The position numbers were made by a program, and so were the translations under genes. Of a DNA stretch of 34,866 nucleotides, positions 8,299 through 16,044 are shown one piece after another. How positions within the stretch are numbered: position 1 is the first letter of the stretch; the number at the start of each line of letters is the position of its first letter. The stretch covers positions 1 to 34,866 of the forward strand of contig JARLIR010000155.1 of assembly GCA_031291635.1 (NCBI GenBank), read 5' to 3'. The notes below the pieces were generated by a model. The model ran no database searches, was not told the origin of the DNA, and saw only the letters and a list, made by a program, of their open reading frames with translations. The stretch comes from Rhizomicrobium sp. (GTDB lineage: Bacteria > Pseudomonadota > Alphaproteobacteria > Micropepsales > Micropepsaceae).

Positions 8299-9558
8299 AT
8301 GACAATGGAAGCGGCGCACGCTGTCTCGCGTGCGGTTACGGCTGCAGATTGGGCCGGCCGCATCCGCGCGGAACTGACGGGAAATATCCTGCCTTTCTGG
8401 CTGCGGCATGTTTTGGATCGAGCGCATGGCGGCTTCTTCGGTGAAGTGGCCGGCGACTTGACGGTGCGTGCAGACGCGCCGCGCGCCTGCGTGATCAATA
8501 CCCGGATTCTATGGACTTATGCCTCCGCGGCGCGTGTGATTGGGCCGGAATGGCTCGCCCCTGCCGAATGGGCCTTCGACTACATCTGCGCCAAATTCTG
8601 GGACCGCGAACAGGGCGGTCTTTTTTGGATGGTGGATAACACCGGCGCTGCCTTGGCGCCGCGCAAGCAAACCTACGCCCAGGCCTTCGGCATCTATGCC
8701 TTCAGCGAATATTACCGCGCCACCGGCGACGATGAAGCACTCGAACTGGCGCAGCAGCTTTACGCTCTGATCGAAGAGCACGCTTTCGATCCCATCTGCG
8801 GCGGCTATCTCGAAGCCCGCGGTCGTGCTTGGGAAGAGCTGGAAGATGTCCGCCTCTCGGACAAAGACCTCAATTCCCCCAAATCCATGAACACGCATCT
8901 GCACGTTCTGGAAGGCTACACCAATCTCTTGCGTGTTTGGCCCGATGAGGGCCTGAAAGCCAAGCAGGCGGCACTGCTCGCCATCATGATGGACCATATC
9001 GTCGATAGCGATACGGGCCATTTCAAACTGTTCTTTGAGTCCAATTGGACATCGCTCAGCGATCACGTCTCCTACGGCCACGACATCGAGGGCAGTTGGC
9101 TGCTGTATGAGGCTGCCGAGGTTCTGGGTGACGCCGCGTTGCTGGCGCGCGCCCGCAAAATTGCCATTGCCATGGCCCGCGCCAGCCTGGCGCAAGCGGT
9201 CGATCCGGATGGCTCCATGCTGTTCGAAGCCGATGGCAAAGGCGTCCTCACCGACGGCAAGAAACATTGGTGGGTGCAAGCCGAAGCTGTGGTCGGCTTC
9301 TACAACGCTTACGAATTGACCGGTGAGGAAAGCTTCCGCGACGCGTCCTTGCGCGCCTGGAACTATATCGAAGAGCACGTCGTCGATCACGTGCACGGCG
9401 AATGGCACGCCAAGCTCAGCCGCGACGGTGTTGTCCTCACGGAATCCGAAGATCCAGACGCCGTTTTGGTGGGGCCTTGGAAATGCCCCTACCACAACGC
9501 CCGTGTCTGCTATGAATTGCTCAATCGCTTGGGGAGGAGTGAAAGAAAAACGCCATGA
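8299..9558 (+). CDS. AGE-family epimerase, probably cellobiose 2-epimerase
   Basis: 419 residues from ATG 8299 (AGGGA five bases upstream); a longer in-frame extension lacks family similarity and would cover the operator. It is an (alpha/alpha)6-barrel of the N-acylglucosamine 2-epimerase superfamily. Motifs specific to cellobiose/mannobiose 2-epimerases are visible: KSMNTHLHVLEGYTNL, SYGHDIEGSWLLYEAA, KHWWVQAEAVVGF and GPWKCPYHNAR, which contain the catalytic and substrate-binding histidines and tryptophans. The reaction would interconvert a beta-1,4-linked reducing-end glucose and mannose (EC 5.1.3.11) in the cytoplasm. It is translationally coupled (ATGA overlap) to cellobiose phosphorylase, so it probably feeds cellobiose to that enzyme from glucosyl-mannose released from glucomannan. 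A mannobiose epimerase role is the main alternative. Confidence 0.85.
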   Translation: MTMEAAHAVSRAVTAADWAGRIRAELTGNILPFWLRHVLDRAHGGFFGEVAGDLTVRADAPRACVINTRILWTYASAARVIGPEWLAPAEWAFDYICAKFWDREQGGLFWMVDNTGAALAPRKQTYAQAFGIYAFSEYYRATGDDEALELAQQLYALIEEHAFDPICGGYLEARGRAWEELEDVRLSDKDLNSPKSMNTHLHVLEGYTNLLRVWPDEGLKAKQAALLAIMMDHIVDSDTGHFKLFFESNWTSLSDHVSYGHDIEGSWLLYEAAEVLGDAALLARARKIAIAMARASLAQAVDPDGSMLFEADGKGVLTDGKKHWWVQAEAVVGFYNAYELTGEESFRDASLRAWNYIEEHVVDHVHGEWHAKLSRDGVVLTESEDPDAVLVGPWKCPYHNARVCYELLNRLGRSERKTP

Positions 9559-11999
9559 AATACGGCTATTTCGACGACGCAACGCGTGAATATGTGATTA
9601 CGCGCCCAGACACGCCGCTGCCTTGGATCAACTATATCGGTTGTGAAGGCTATTTTGGCATTTTGTCCGCAACCGGTGGCGGCTACTCCTATTACAAGGA
9701 CGCCCGTTTGCGCCGCATCACCCGCGGCCGTTACAATAATGTGCCGATGGATTTCGGCGGTCGCTATATCTATGTGCGCGACAACGCCAATGGCAGCTTC
9801 TTCTCGCCATCTTGGATGCCGGTGCGCGGCAAGCTCGACGCTTACGAGTGCCGCCATGGCATGGGTTACTCGATCATCTCGGGCAAGAAAGACGGCATCG
9901 CCGCCTCGACACGGTATTTCGTGCCGATGGGCGAGAATCTCGAAATCTGGGACCTCACCGTCACCAACGAGCGCAGCGAAGCCGCCGATCTGTCGATCTT
10001 CTCGGTCGCCGAATTCTGCCTCTGGGATGCGCAAGACGACGCCACCAATTTCCAGCGCAATTTCTCCACCGGGCAAGTGGAAGTCGATGACGAAGTCATC
10101 TACCACAAGACCGAATATCGCGAACGCCGCAACCACTTCGCCTTCTTCTCATGTTCAGAGAAGCTGGAAGGTTTCGACACCCAGCGTGAAAATTTCCTAG
10201 GCCCCTGGCGTGGCTGGGAAGATCCCAAGGCGGTGGCCGAGGGCAAATCCGACAATTCCATCGCTCATGGCTGGCAGCCGGTGGCGTCCGATCACGTCAA
10301 GCTGAAGCTCATGCCCGGTGAAAGCCGCCGTATCACCTTCGTGCTCGGGTATCACGAAAATCCGAAGACCGAAAAGTTCGATCCGCCGGACAGCCAGACA
10401 ATCAATAAGAAATACGTCAAACAGACGATTGCCAAGTTCCGTGACCATGCCGCCGTCGATGCTGCTTTCGCGGCGCTGAAAGCCAATTGGGATACGCTGC
10501 TCGGCAAGATCCAGGTCAAGACGCCCGACATTCACACCGACCGCATGGTCAATGTCTGGAACGCCTATCAGTGCATGGCGACCTTCAACATGTCGCGCTC
10601 GGCGTCCACGTTTGAATCCGGCATTGGTCGCGGTCTCGGCTTCCGCGATTCCAATCAGGATTTGTTAGGCTTCGTGCATATGGTGCCGGAACGTGCCCGC
10701 GAGCGCATTCTGGATATCGCCGCCACCCAATTTGCCAGCGGCGGGGCTTATCACCAGTACCAGCCAATGACGAAAAAGGGCAACAATGACATCGGCGGCG
10801 GCTTCAACGACGATCCGCATTGGCTCGTCATCGGTGTGGCGCAGTACTTGAAAGAAACCGGCGACTTCTCGATCCTCGACGAACAGGTGCCGTTCGACAC
10901 CACGCCGGGCACCGAAGTGCCGCTCTACGAGCATCTGCGCCGTTCGCTGCAATATGCGCTCGACAATATCGGTCCGCATGGTCTGCCCTTGATCGGGCAA
11001 GCCGATTGGAACGACTGCCTGAATCTCAACTGCTTCTCGGATGAGCCCGGCCAGTCTTTCCAATGCCTGAAAGGCAAGGACGGCAAGACCGCGGAATCGG
11101 TCTTCATTGCCGGTTTGATGGTGATGTCGTCGCGTGAACTCGCGGCGATCGCCAAGGAACATGGCAAAGCCAGCGACGAGGAATTCTATCTCGGCGTCAG
11201 CCAAAAGATGGACGCCACCGTGCGCGAGCACGGCTGGGATGGCGAATGGTTCCTACGCGCCTATGACCATTTCGGTCACAAGGTCGGCTCCAAAGAAAAC
11301 GAAGAAGGCAAGATCTTCATCGAGCCGCAAGGTTTTTGCGTCCTCGCAGGGATCGGCATCGAGGATGGGCTCGCCCGCAAGGCGCTCGATTCGGTGAAGA
11401 CCCATCTGGCGACGCCGCACGGCATCGTGCTGCAGCAGCCGGCCTATACCCATTACTATATCGAGCTTGGTGAAATTTCGTCCTATCCGCCGGGCTACAA
11501 GGAAAACGCGGGCATCTTCTGCCACAACAACCCTTGGGTCATCATCGCTGAGACCATGCTCGGCAATGGTGATCAGGCGCATGATTACTACACCCGCATC
11601 TGCCCCTCGGCGCGAGAAGTCATCAGCGATGTGCACAAGACCGAGCCTTACGTCTTCTCGCAGATGATTGCTGGCCGCGATGCGCCCACCCATGGTGAAG
11701 CCAAGAATTCTTGGCTCACGGGCACGGCCGCGTGGACCTTTTATGCCGCTACGGCTTACATCCTGGGCATCCGCCCGGAATATGATGGCTTGCGCGTCTC
11801 GCCAGTGATCCCGAAAGCGTGGGAAGGCTTTACGGCCAGCCGCACCTATCGCGGCGTGGTCTACGACATCACCGTCAAGCGTCAGGGACCGGGCAACAGC
11901 GTGTTGCTAGTCGCCGATGGCAAACCCATCGTCGGTACGGTCGTCCCGCCGCCCACCGATGGCCGCAAGACCGTCAAAGTCGAGGTCGTCCTGAGCTAA
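9555..11999 (+). CDS. GH94 cellobiose phosphorylase
   Basis: 814 residues, the usual length for cellobiose phosphorylase (about 810-820). It starts in an ATGA overlap with the epimerase stop; GGAGGAG lies about 15 bases upstream. The N-terminal beta-sandwich begins MKYGYFDDATREYVITRP, closely like characterised cellobiose phosphorylases. The catalytic barrel has GQADWNDCLNLNC with the DWND acid-catalyst motif at residues 484-487, the FRDSNQDLLGF substrate-binding segment (about 363-373) and SWLTGTAAWTFYAATAYILG near the end, part of the phosphate site. The reaction is cellobiose plus phosphate to glucose 1-phosphate plus glucose (EC 2.4.1.20), saving one ATP over hydrolysis. No signal peptide: cytoplasmic, so the disaccharide must be imported, possibly by the SSS symporter nearby. 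A cellodextrin or glucosyl-mannose specificity cannot be excluded. Confidence 0.92.
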   Translation: MKYGYFDDATREYVITRPDTPLPWINYIGCEGYFGILSATGGGYSYYKDARLRRITRGRYNNVPMDFGGRYIYVRDNANGSFFSPSWMPVRGKLDAYECRHGMGYSIISGKKDGIAASTRYFVPMGENLEIWDLTVTNERSEAADLSIFSVAEFCLWDAQDDATNFQRNFSTGQVEVDDEVIYHKTEYRERRNHFAFFSCSEKLEGFDTQRENFLGPWRGWEDPKAVAEGKSDNSIAHGWQPVASDHVKLKLMPGESRRITFVLGYHENPKTEKFDPPDSQTINKKYVKQTIAKFRDHAAVDAAFAALKANWDTLLGKIQVKTPDIHTDRMVNVWNAYQCMATFNMSRSASTFESGIGRGLGFRDSNQDLLGFVHMVPERARERILDIAATQFASGGAYHQYQPMTKKGNNDIGGGFNDDPHWLVIGVAQYLKETGDFSILDEQVPFDTTPGTEVPLYEHLRRSLQYALDNIGPHGLPLIGQADWNDCLNLNCFSDEPGQSFQCLKGKDGKTAESVFIAGLMVMSSRELAAIAKEHGKASDEEFYLGVSQKMDATVREHGWDGEWFLRAYDHFGHKVGSKENEEGKIFIEPQGFCVLAGIGIEDGLARKALDSVKTHLATPHGIVLQQPAYTHYYIELGEISSYPPGYKENAGIFCHNNPWVIIAETMLGNGDQAHDYYTRICPSAREVISDVHKTEPYVFSQMIAGRDAPTHGEAKNSWLTGTAAWTFYAATAYILGIRPEYDGLRVSPVIPKAWEGFTASRTYRGVVYDITVKRQGPGNSVLLVADGKPIVGTVVPPPTDGRKTVKVEVVLS

Positions 12000-12020
12000 G
12001 CTCGGCGTCCGCTAAAATAG

Positions 12021-12053
12021 AAAGGGGCCGATTTGCATCGGCCCCTTTTGTTT
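12021..12053 (+). terminator. Rho-independent terminator after epimerase-phosphorylase operon
   Basis: A perfect 12-base stem, AAAGGGGCCGAT (12021-12032) with ATCGGCCCCTTT (12037-12048), a 4-base loop and a T-rich tail. The A-run on the other side lets it also serve the convergent RMF-like gene, so it is probably bidirectional. Confidence 0.9.
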
Positions 12054-12070
12054 ATGCGCGGTAACGAAGC

Positions 12071-12571
12071 TCAACGATGGGCCGCTTGGCCGCCAGCATT
12101 CTTGGCCACGGCCCACCAGGGCGCGCCTTTGTTCCAGCGTTCGTATTCGGCGGTAACGTCCACACTGGCGGCGCCATTGCCCAGGATCGCGGCGCGATAG
12201 CCTTCGACATAAGGACGGCGACCTTCGAGGAAGGGTGTGGTGATGGTCTTGGCAGTTTTGCTTTTGGAGCCAGCCCAGCCGCGAAAGCCCTTCCACCAAC
12301 GCTCATATTCGGCGGTGCCTTCTTCGTAGGCGCAAACATCGCGCTTGCCAAAGATGGCGGCCTTATAGCCTTCGACAAAGGGGCGGCGACCTTCGAGAAC
12401 CGGAATGACGACAGTCGTGCTGACTGCTGCAGCCGCAACCACGGCCACCACACCCCCGGAACCGCGGCACCAGCGCTCAAAATCGGCGGAGCCGTCCTCA
12501 TAAGGGCAAACGGCGCGCTTGCCGAGGATGGCGGATTTATAGCCTTCAAGGAACGAGTTGGTGTCGGACAT
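12071..12571 (-). CDS. Protein with three tandem RMF-like repeats
   Basis: 166 residues from ATG 12571 (an adjacent ATG at 12574 would add one Met; no strong ribosome-binding site). Three copies of a roughly 30-residue unit are visible: residues 7-37 (LEGYKSAILGKRAVCPY, ending FERWCRG), 65-95 (VEGYKAAIFGKRDVCAY, ending YERWWKG) and 121-149 (VEGYRAAILGNGAAS, ending YERWNKG), spaced 56-58 residues. The pattern GYxAaxxGk...CPY...W..G resembles ribosome modulation factor (Rmf/CrpP fold), normally a single 50-60-residue domain that dimerises and inactivates 70S ribosomes. Repeat 3 has lost the CPY triplet. An Ala/Val-rich stretch (41-57) separates repeats 1 and 2. Coding status is supported by repeat conservation; the Rmf relationship and any ribosome-binding role are inference. 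Confidence 0.7.
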   Translation of the reverse strand: MSDTNSFLEGYKSAILGKRAVCPYEDGSADFERWCRGSGGVVAVVAAAAVSTTVVIPVLEGRRPFVEGYKAAIFGKRDVCAYEEGTAEYERWWKGFRGWAGSKSKTAKTITTPFLEGRRPYVEGYRAAILGNGAASVDVTAEYERWNKGAPWWAVAKNAGGQAAHR

Positions 12572-12574
12572 CAT

Positions 12575-13025
12575 GGCGAGGACTCGCGAAGAAAATCGTG
12601 ACGGACTTCGACAACGGTGCCACGGCTCTCCGTCGTTGAGGGCGCAGCAGCGCACAGTTGGATCGCCAAAACAGGCATCAATTTGACGACATAGCGAAGA
12701 GTTGCCGCATCGTGCGGTTTGGTCACAGTTGCTGGCAAGCCAACCGCCGCAAGAGTCGGGTTTCTTCTTCGAAATGCCTCCACCACCTATGGAGTGTGAC
12801 GGGAAGGGGCGTCACGGTATTGGGTGATGCATTTGGCTTTGGACACTTGTCCTGCTGGGACAACCAATTCTCAGTCCGTCGGTGCTTGAGGCGAAGTCTT
12901 TATGGGGTCAGAATCGGGCGTCAGCCCAGGGCGTCGCCGTGCCGGCACCCACCTTGGGCTGCATTAACGCAGACTGGCGGACTCGGTGTAGCCTCGATGA
13001 CACGCAATCTCGCAGCGATGGTCCG
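12575..13025. other. Intergenic region, divergent promoters, no gene recognised
   Basis: About 450 bases between the RMF-like gene and the acyltransferase. Open frames here (for example 12658-13029 on +) have arginine/serine/cysteine-rich translations typical of non-coding frames. One perfect dyad is visible: GTGACG (12796-12801) and CGTCAC (12810-12815) around GGAAGGGG. No RNA gene was recognised. Confidence 0.6.
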
Positions 13026-13802
13026 ATGATCGATCCCATTTTACGACTAGCGGCATCCGACATTCCGCGCTGGCTGACCTTGCCCGACTTGGCCGCGGAC
13101 TATGAGACGGTCGCAGTGACCGCAGAGAACCGCGCGGAATTGGCGACAAGATACGGCCTCAGAGTCCTTTCGCCTGGTATCGGCAATAGCGTCATGTTCC
13201 ATCGGGCAATCGACCGCCCTTTAGCGGAGCCGTTCGTTGATTTTCACGGCACAGGGAACGTGCTCATTATCGGCGACCAATGCGCGCTCAGAGGGCACGT
13301 TGCGTTTGTTGGGCATGAGAATGTGGCGGTCGTCTTGGGCCATCAACACGCGCTCAATCTTGAGCTTACCATGTATGATCGCAGCGTCTTCTTTTGGGGC
13401 CGGGGATCGTCGACCTATGGGGGGCGGATTTGGACCCACGGCGAAAAGAACGTCATTGTCGGCGATGGCTGCCTATTTTCCGAAGGCATTACCTTCCTGA
13501 CCAGTGACCACCACGCAATTGTGGATCTCGATACGCTGCAACAGCTCAACGAGCCCAACCATATTACTATTCAAGACCACGTTTGGTTGGGTCACAAATG
13601 CATGCTCTTGCGCGGCGCCGCGATGGGCAAGGGCTCGATATTGGGAGCAGGCTCTATCTTGAGCAAATCGATTCCCGCTGCTGAATTGTGGGCGGGCGCG
13701 CCTGCCCGCATGATCCGGCAGAATGTTTCTTGGGTCGATTCCTGTCCCGCAGAGCAGCAGGATTTGGAGAAACTTTCCAGACTGTTCAGTGACCGTCGTT
13801 GA
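13026..13802 (+). CDS. Left-handed beta-helix (hexapeptide-repeat) acyltransferase
   Basis: 258 residues from ATG 13026; an in-frame GTG at 12882 would add 48 residues of non-coding character, so the later start is preferred although its ribosome-binding site is weak. The C-terminal half has hexapeptide repeats and the classic acyltransferase end: IQDHVWLGHKCMLLRGAAMG, GSILGAGSILSKSIP and AAELWAGAPARMIR. SDHHAIVD (about 161-168) supplies the likely catalytic histidine region. Such proteins are trimers that transfer acetyl or another acyl group from acyl-CoA to a sugar or amino sugar, often in surface-polysaccharide synthesis. The N-terminal 60 residues are not a recognised domain. No glycosyltransferase genes are nearby, so the acceptor is unknown. 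It is followed by a bidirectional terminator. Confidence 0.82.
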   Translation: MIDPILRLAASDIPRWLTLPDLAADYETVAVTAENRAELATRYGLRVLSPGIGNSVMFHRAIDRPLAEPFVDFHGTGNVLIIGDQCALRGHVAFVGHENVAVVLGHQHALNLELTMYDRSVFFWGRGSSTYGGRIWTHGEKNVIVGDGCLFSEGITFLTSDHHAIVDLDTLQQLNEPNHITIQDHVWLGHKCMLLRGAAMGKGSILGAGSILSKSIPAAELWAGAPARMIRQNVSWVDSCPAEQQDLEKLSRLFSDRR

Positions 13803-13856
13803 TTGCAGGTGAGCCCTTCGAGAACTCCGATACCGTTTTTCCATGCGCCCCAAACA

Positions 13857-13886
13857 AAAAGGCCGGCCCAAGCGGACCGGCCTTTT
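13857..13886. terminator. Bidirectional terminator between acyltransferase and symporter
   Basis: AAAAGGCCGG (13857-13866) pairs perfectly with CCGGCCTTTT (13877-13886) around a 10-base loop. It has a T-run on each strand and sits between two convergent genes. Confidence 0.88.
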
Positions 13887-13907
13887 CTTACGATGTGAGG
13901 ACTTGGC

Positions 13908-15878
13908 CTATTCGGCCGCCGCCAGTGCTTCAGCTTTGGCCGCATCCAGCTCGGAGTCGGGATAGGCGACGTCGAGATGGCGCATCCACGTGATCCACAG
14001 CGTCACGCTGGTCACAATGACGATAGCAAGTGCGATCAGGGCCTTGTCGTTTTCACGGATTACGAAATAGATCGGCATGGCCACGAGAGAAGTTTGCCAG
14101 ACGATGCCGACCAGGACATTGAACATGTCACGAACGAAGTCAGGGTTGGGCTTGAAGCTGGGATCTTCAGCTTGCACCTTCTTCAAGATCGGGCCCCAGA
14201 AACCCCAAGGCTTGGTCTTTTTGTAGAAGGCTTTCAGCACGGCATCGTCTTCCGGCTTGGTCAGCAGCGTCCCGGCGAAGCAGCCGATCAACGACACCAC
14301 CAGAATGATGGGGAAGCAGATCAGTGCTGTCGGCAAGCTCATCATGTCCCGCAAGAAGCCGGGCACTGACGGATCGACCGCAAGTGCGGCTTGCAAGCCC
14401 GCCGGAATGACGAAGGGCAGCACCAGGGCCGACAGGATGCCGGTCATCATACCCCAGAAATACCCAAAGCCGTTGAAGCGCCACCAATACCATTTGATCA
14501 GGTTGGCCGCTGCATAACCGCCCCACAGCGCCGCGGTGATCCAACCCACCACGTTGTTGATAGAGGTGATGAACCAACCGATGCAGATGCCGATCACCAC
14601 GATGGTGAGCGAAGACAGAATGGAAAGCCGCACGCACGTCTTTTCCGAAGCGTTCGGGTTGATGAAGCGGCGGTAGATGTCATTGACGATGTAGGGCGGC
14701 GCCGCATTCACCGTGGCGGCGAAGTTCGACATGAAAGCAGCGAGCAGGCCCGCCACCGTGATGCCGAGCAGCCCCGACGGCACGAATTTGAAGAGCGCAT
14801 CCGGCAGGATCTTTTCGAAATCCATAGCGGCGCCCATCTTGTTGATGGTGGTCGAGTAGAAGGCCAGCGCCAGGATGGCGAGGCCCGCGACCATGAAGTA
14901 GCGCGGCACGTTGAGCACGACGTTGACGACCGCGCTCATCTTGCAGGCATCGCGCGAATTGCGCGTCGAGAGAATGCGCTGCATGTCGTAGTTCGGAGCC
15001 GGACCAGCAGCGGCGACCAAGACGCCTTTGGACAGCAGCATCATGAAGAGCAGGCCGAACAGCGAGCTACCGTCCTCGGCGATTTTGGCATTGGCCGCCG
15101 GTATCAGCTTCGACCAATCCAGGCCAGTTTGCCAGCCGAAGAAGATGTTGTCCCACCCCGCTGGAATGGCCGCATGGATCATGGCGGGAGAGACGGAGGT
15201 CATGGCGATGATGCCGATGGCGACGGCGGCGACCGAGAGCAGCGTGAACTGCAGCACTTCGGTGATCACCACGCTGAACATGCCGCCCTTGACGACGTAA
15301 GCGGCGGTCAACCCCATCAACATCAAGGCGTAAAGATTGGCGTTGGTGACCGGGTTATCAACCACGTGCAGGAACGGCAAGTAGGTCACCAAGACCGCCG
15401 CTGGGTGCCAAGGCATGAATTCTGTGGCGAATTTGCCGATGCCTTTGAAACCATAGGTGAAGAAGCTGATCACGCCGACCAAGGCAAAGACCACCACGAT
15501 GATGTGCGAGAGCTGGGCGCCTCTGTTTTCACCGAAGCGGAATTTGATCCATTCCGCGCCGGTGGTGACACCAGAGCGCCGCAACCAGCCCGACAGATAA
15601 ACCATCAGGAAGATCTGGTTGAAGACCGGCCACATCCACGGGATCCAGACGGATTTCAGCCCGTAGATAAAGAGCCAGTAAACGAGCAGCATGGTGCCCG
15701 CCACATCGAACATGCCCGAGGCGTTAGAAACGCCGAGCACCCACCAAGGCAGCACATTGCCACCAAGGAAGTAGTTCTTCGTGCTCTTCCCGGCACGGTG
15801 CGAAACCCAGTAACCGACGATCACACTGACCGCCAGAAAGGCGAGAATGATCGCAATATCTAAGAAGTGGAGATTCAC
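13908..15878 (-). CDS. Sodium:solute symporter family (SSS) transporter
   Basis: 656 residues from GTG 15878, chosen because AGGGGGA lies about seven bases upstream and the product then starts with NLHFLDIAIILAFLAV, a first membrane helix; the upstream in-frame TTG would overlap the operator. About 13-14 hydrophobic helices are visible. Conserved SSS features near the start are NYFLGGNVLPWWVLGVSNASGM, then FNQIFLMVYL and SGVTTGAEWIKFRFG; the QRILSTRNSRDACK segment lies in the middle. It resides in the inner membrane and uses the sodium gradient. The substrate is unproven, but a LacI-type half-site upstream matches that of the cellobiose epimerase/phosphorylase operon, so cellobiose or a related disaccharide or monosaccharide is the best guess. 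Confidence 0.87.
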   Translation of the reverse strand: MNLHFLDIAIILAFLAVSVIVGYWVSHRAGKSTKNYFLGGNVLPWWVLGVSNASGMFDVAGTMLLVYWLFIYGLKSVWIPWMWPVFNQIFLMVYLSGWLRRSGVTTGAEWIKFRFGENRGAQLSHIIVVVFALVGVISFFTYGFKGIGKFATEFMPWHPAAVLVTYLPFLHVVDNPVTNANLYALMLMGLTAAYVVKGGMFSVVITEVLQFTLLSVAAVAIGIIAMTSVSPAMIHAAIPAGWDNIFFGWQTGLDWSKLIPAANAKIAEDGSSLFGLLFMMLLSKGVLVAAAGPAPNYDMQRILSTRNSRDACKMSAVVNVVLNVPRYFMVAGLAILALAFYSTTINKMGAAMDFEKILPDALFKFVPSGLLGITVAGLLAAFMSNFAATVNAAPPYIVNDIYRRFINPNASEKTCVRLSILSSLTIVVIGICIGWFITSINNVVGWITAALWGGYAAANLIKWYWWRFNGFGYFWGMMTGILSALVLPFVIPAGLQAALAVDPSVPGFLRDMMSLPTALICFPIILVVSLIGCFAGTLLTKPEDDAVLKAFYKKTKPWGFWGPILKKVQAEDPSFKPNPDFVRDMFNVLVGIVWQTSLVAMPIYFVIRENDKALIALAIVIVTSVTLWITWMRHLDVAYPDSELDAAKAEALAAAE

Positions 15879-15941
15879 GGCGGGTCCCCCTGTAAGACCT
15901 TTTTGTCGTTGGTGCGAGACCTTCTTGCATCCCCGGAACAG

Positions 15942-15960
15942 TGTCAAGAAAGCGCTGTCA
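15942..15960 (-). promoter_or_regulatory. LacI-type operator and -35 (TTGACA) of the SSS gene
   Basis: On the minus strand TGACAGCGCTTTCT (15960-15947) abuts TTGACA (15947-15942). The AGCGCT core and the TGACAGCGCTT arm are shared with the operator at 8268-8281, and in both promoters a TTGAC-type -35 lies directly next to an AGCGCT core. A good -10 was not found. Confidence 0.5.
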
Positions 15961-16044
15961 TTTGTCTCGCGGGATCGTCAGCGACCAATCGCATCGGTCG
16001 TTATTGGAGAGAATGGGAGCGTTAACACGCACTTTTCGGCCCTG

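Noticed and set aside
12658-13029. Possible small gene (123 codons) upstream of the acyltransferase
   Set aside because: Codon content is unlike neighbours (Arg/Ser/Cys/Trp-rich), there is no homology I recognise, and it runs past the acyltransferase start.
14391-15863. A 490-codon open frame antisense to the SSS symporter
   Set aside because: The translation is dominated by His, Arg, Asp and Gln, the reverse image of a membrane protein, with no fold or ribosome-binding site.
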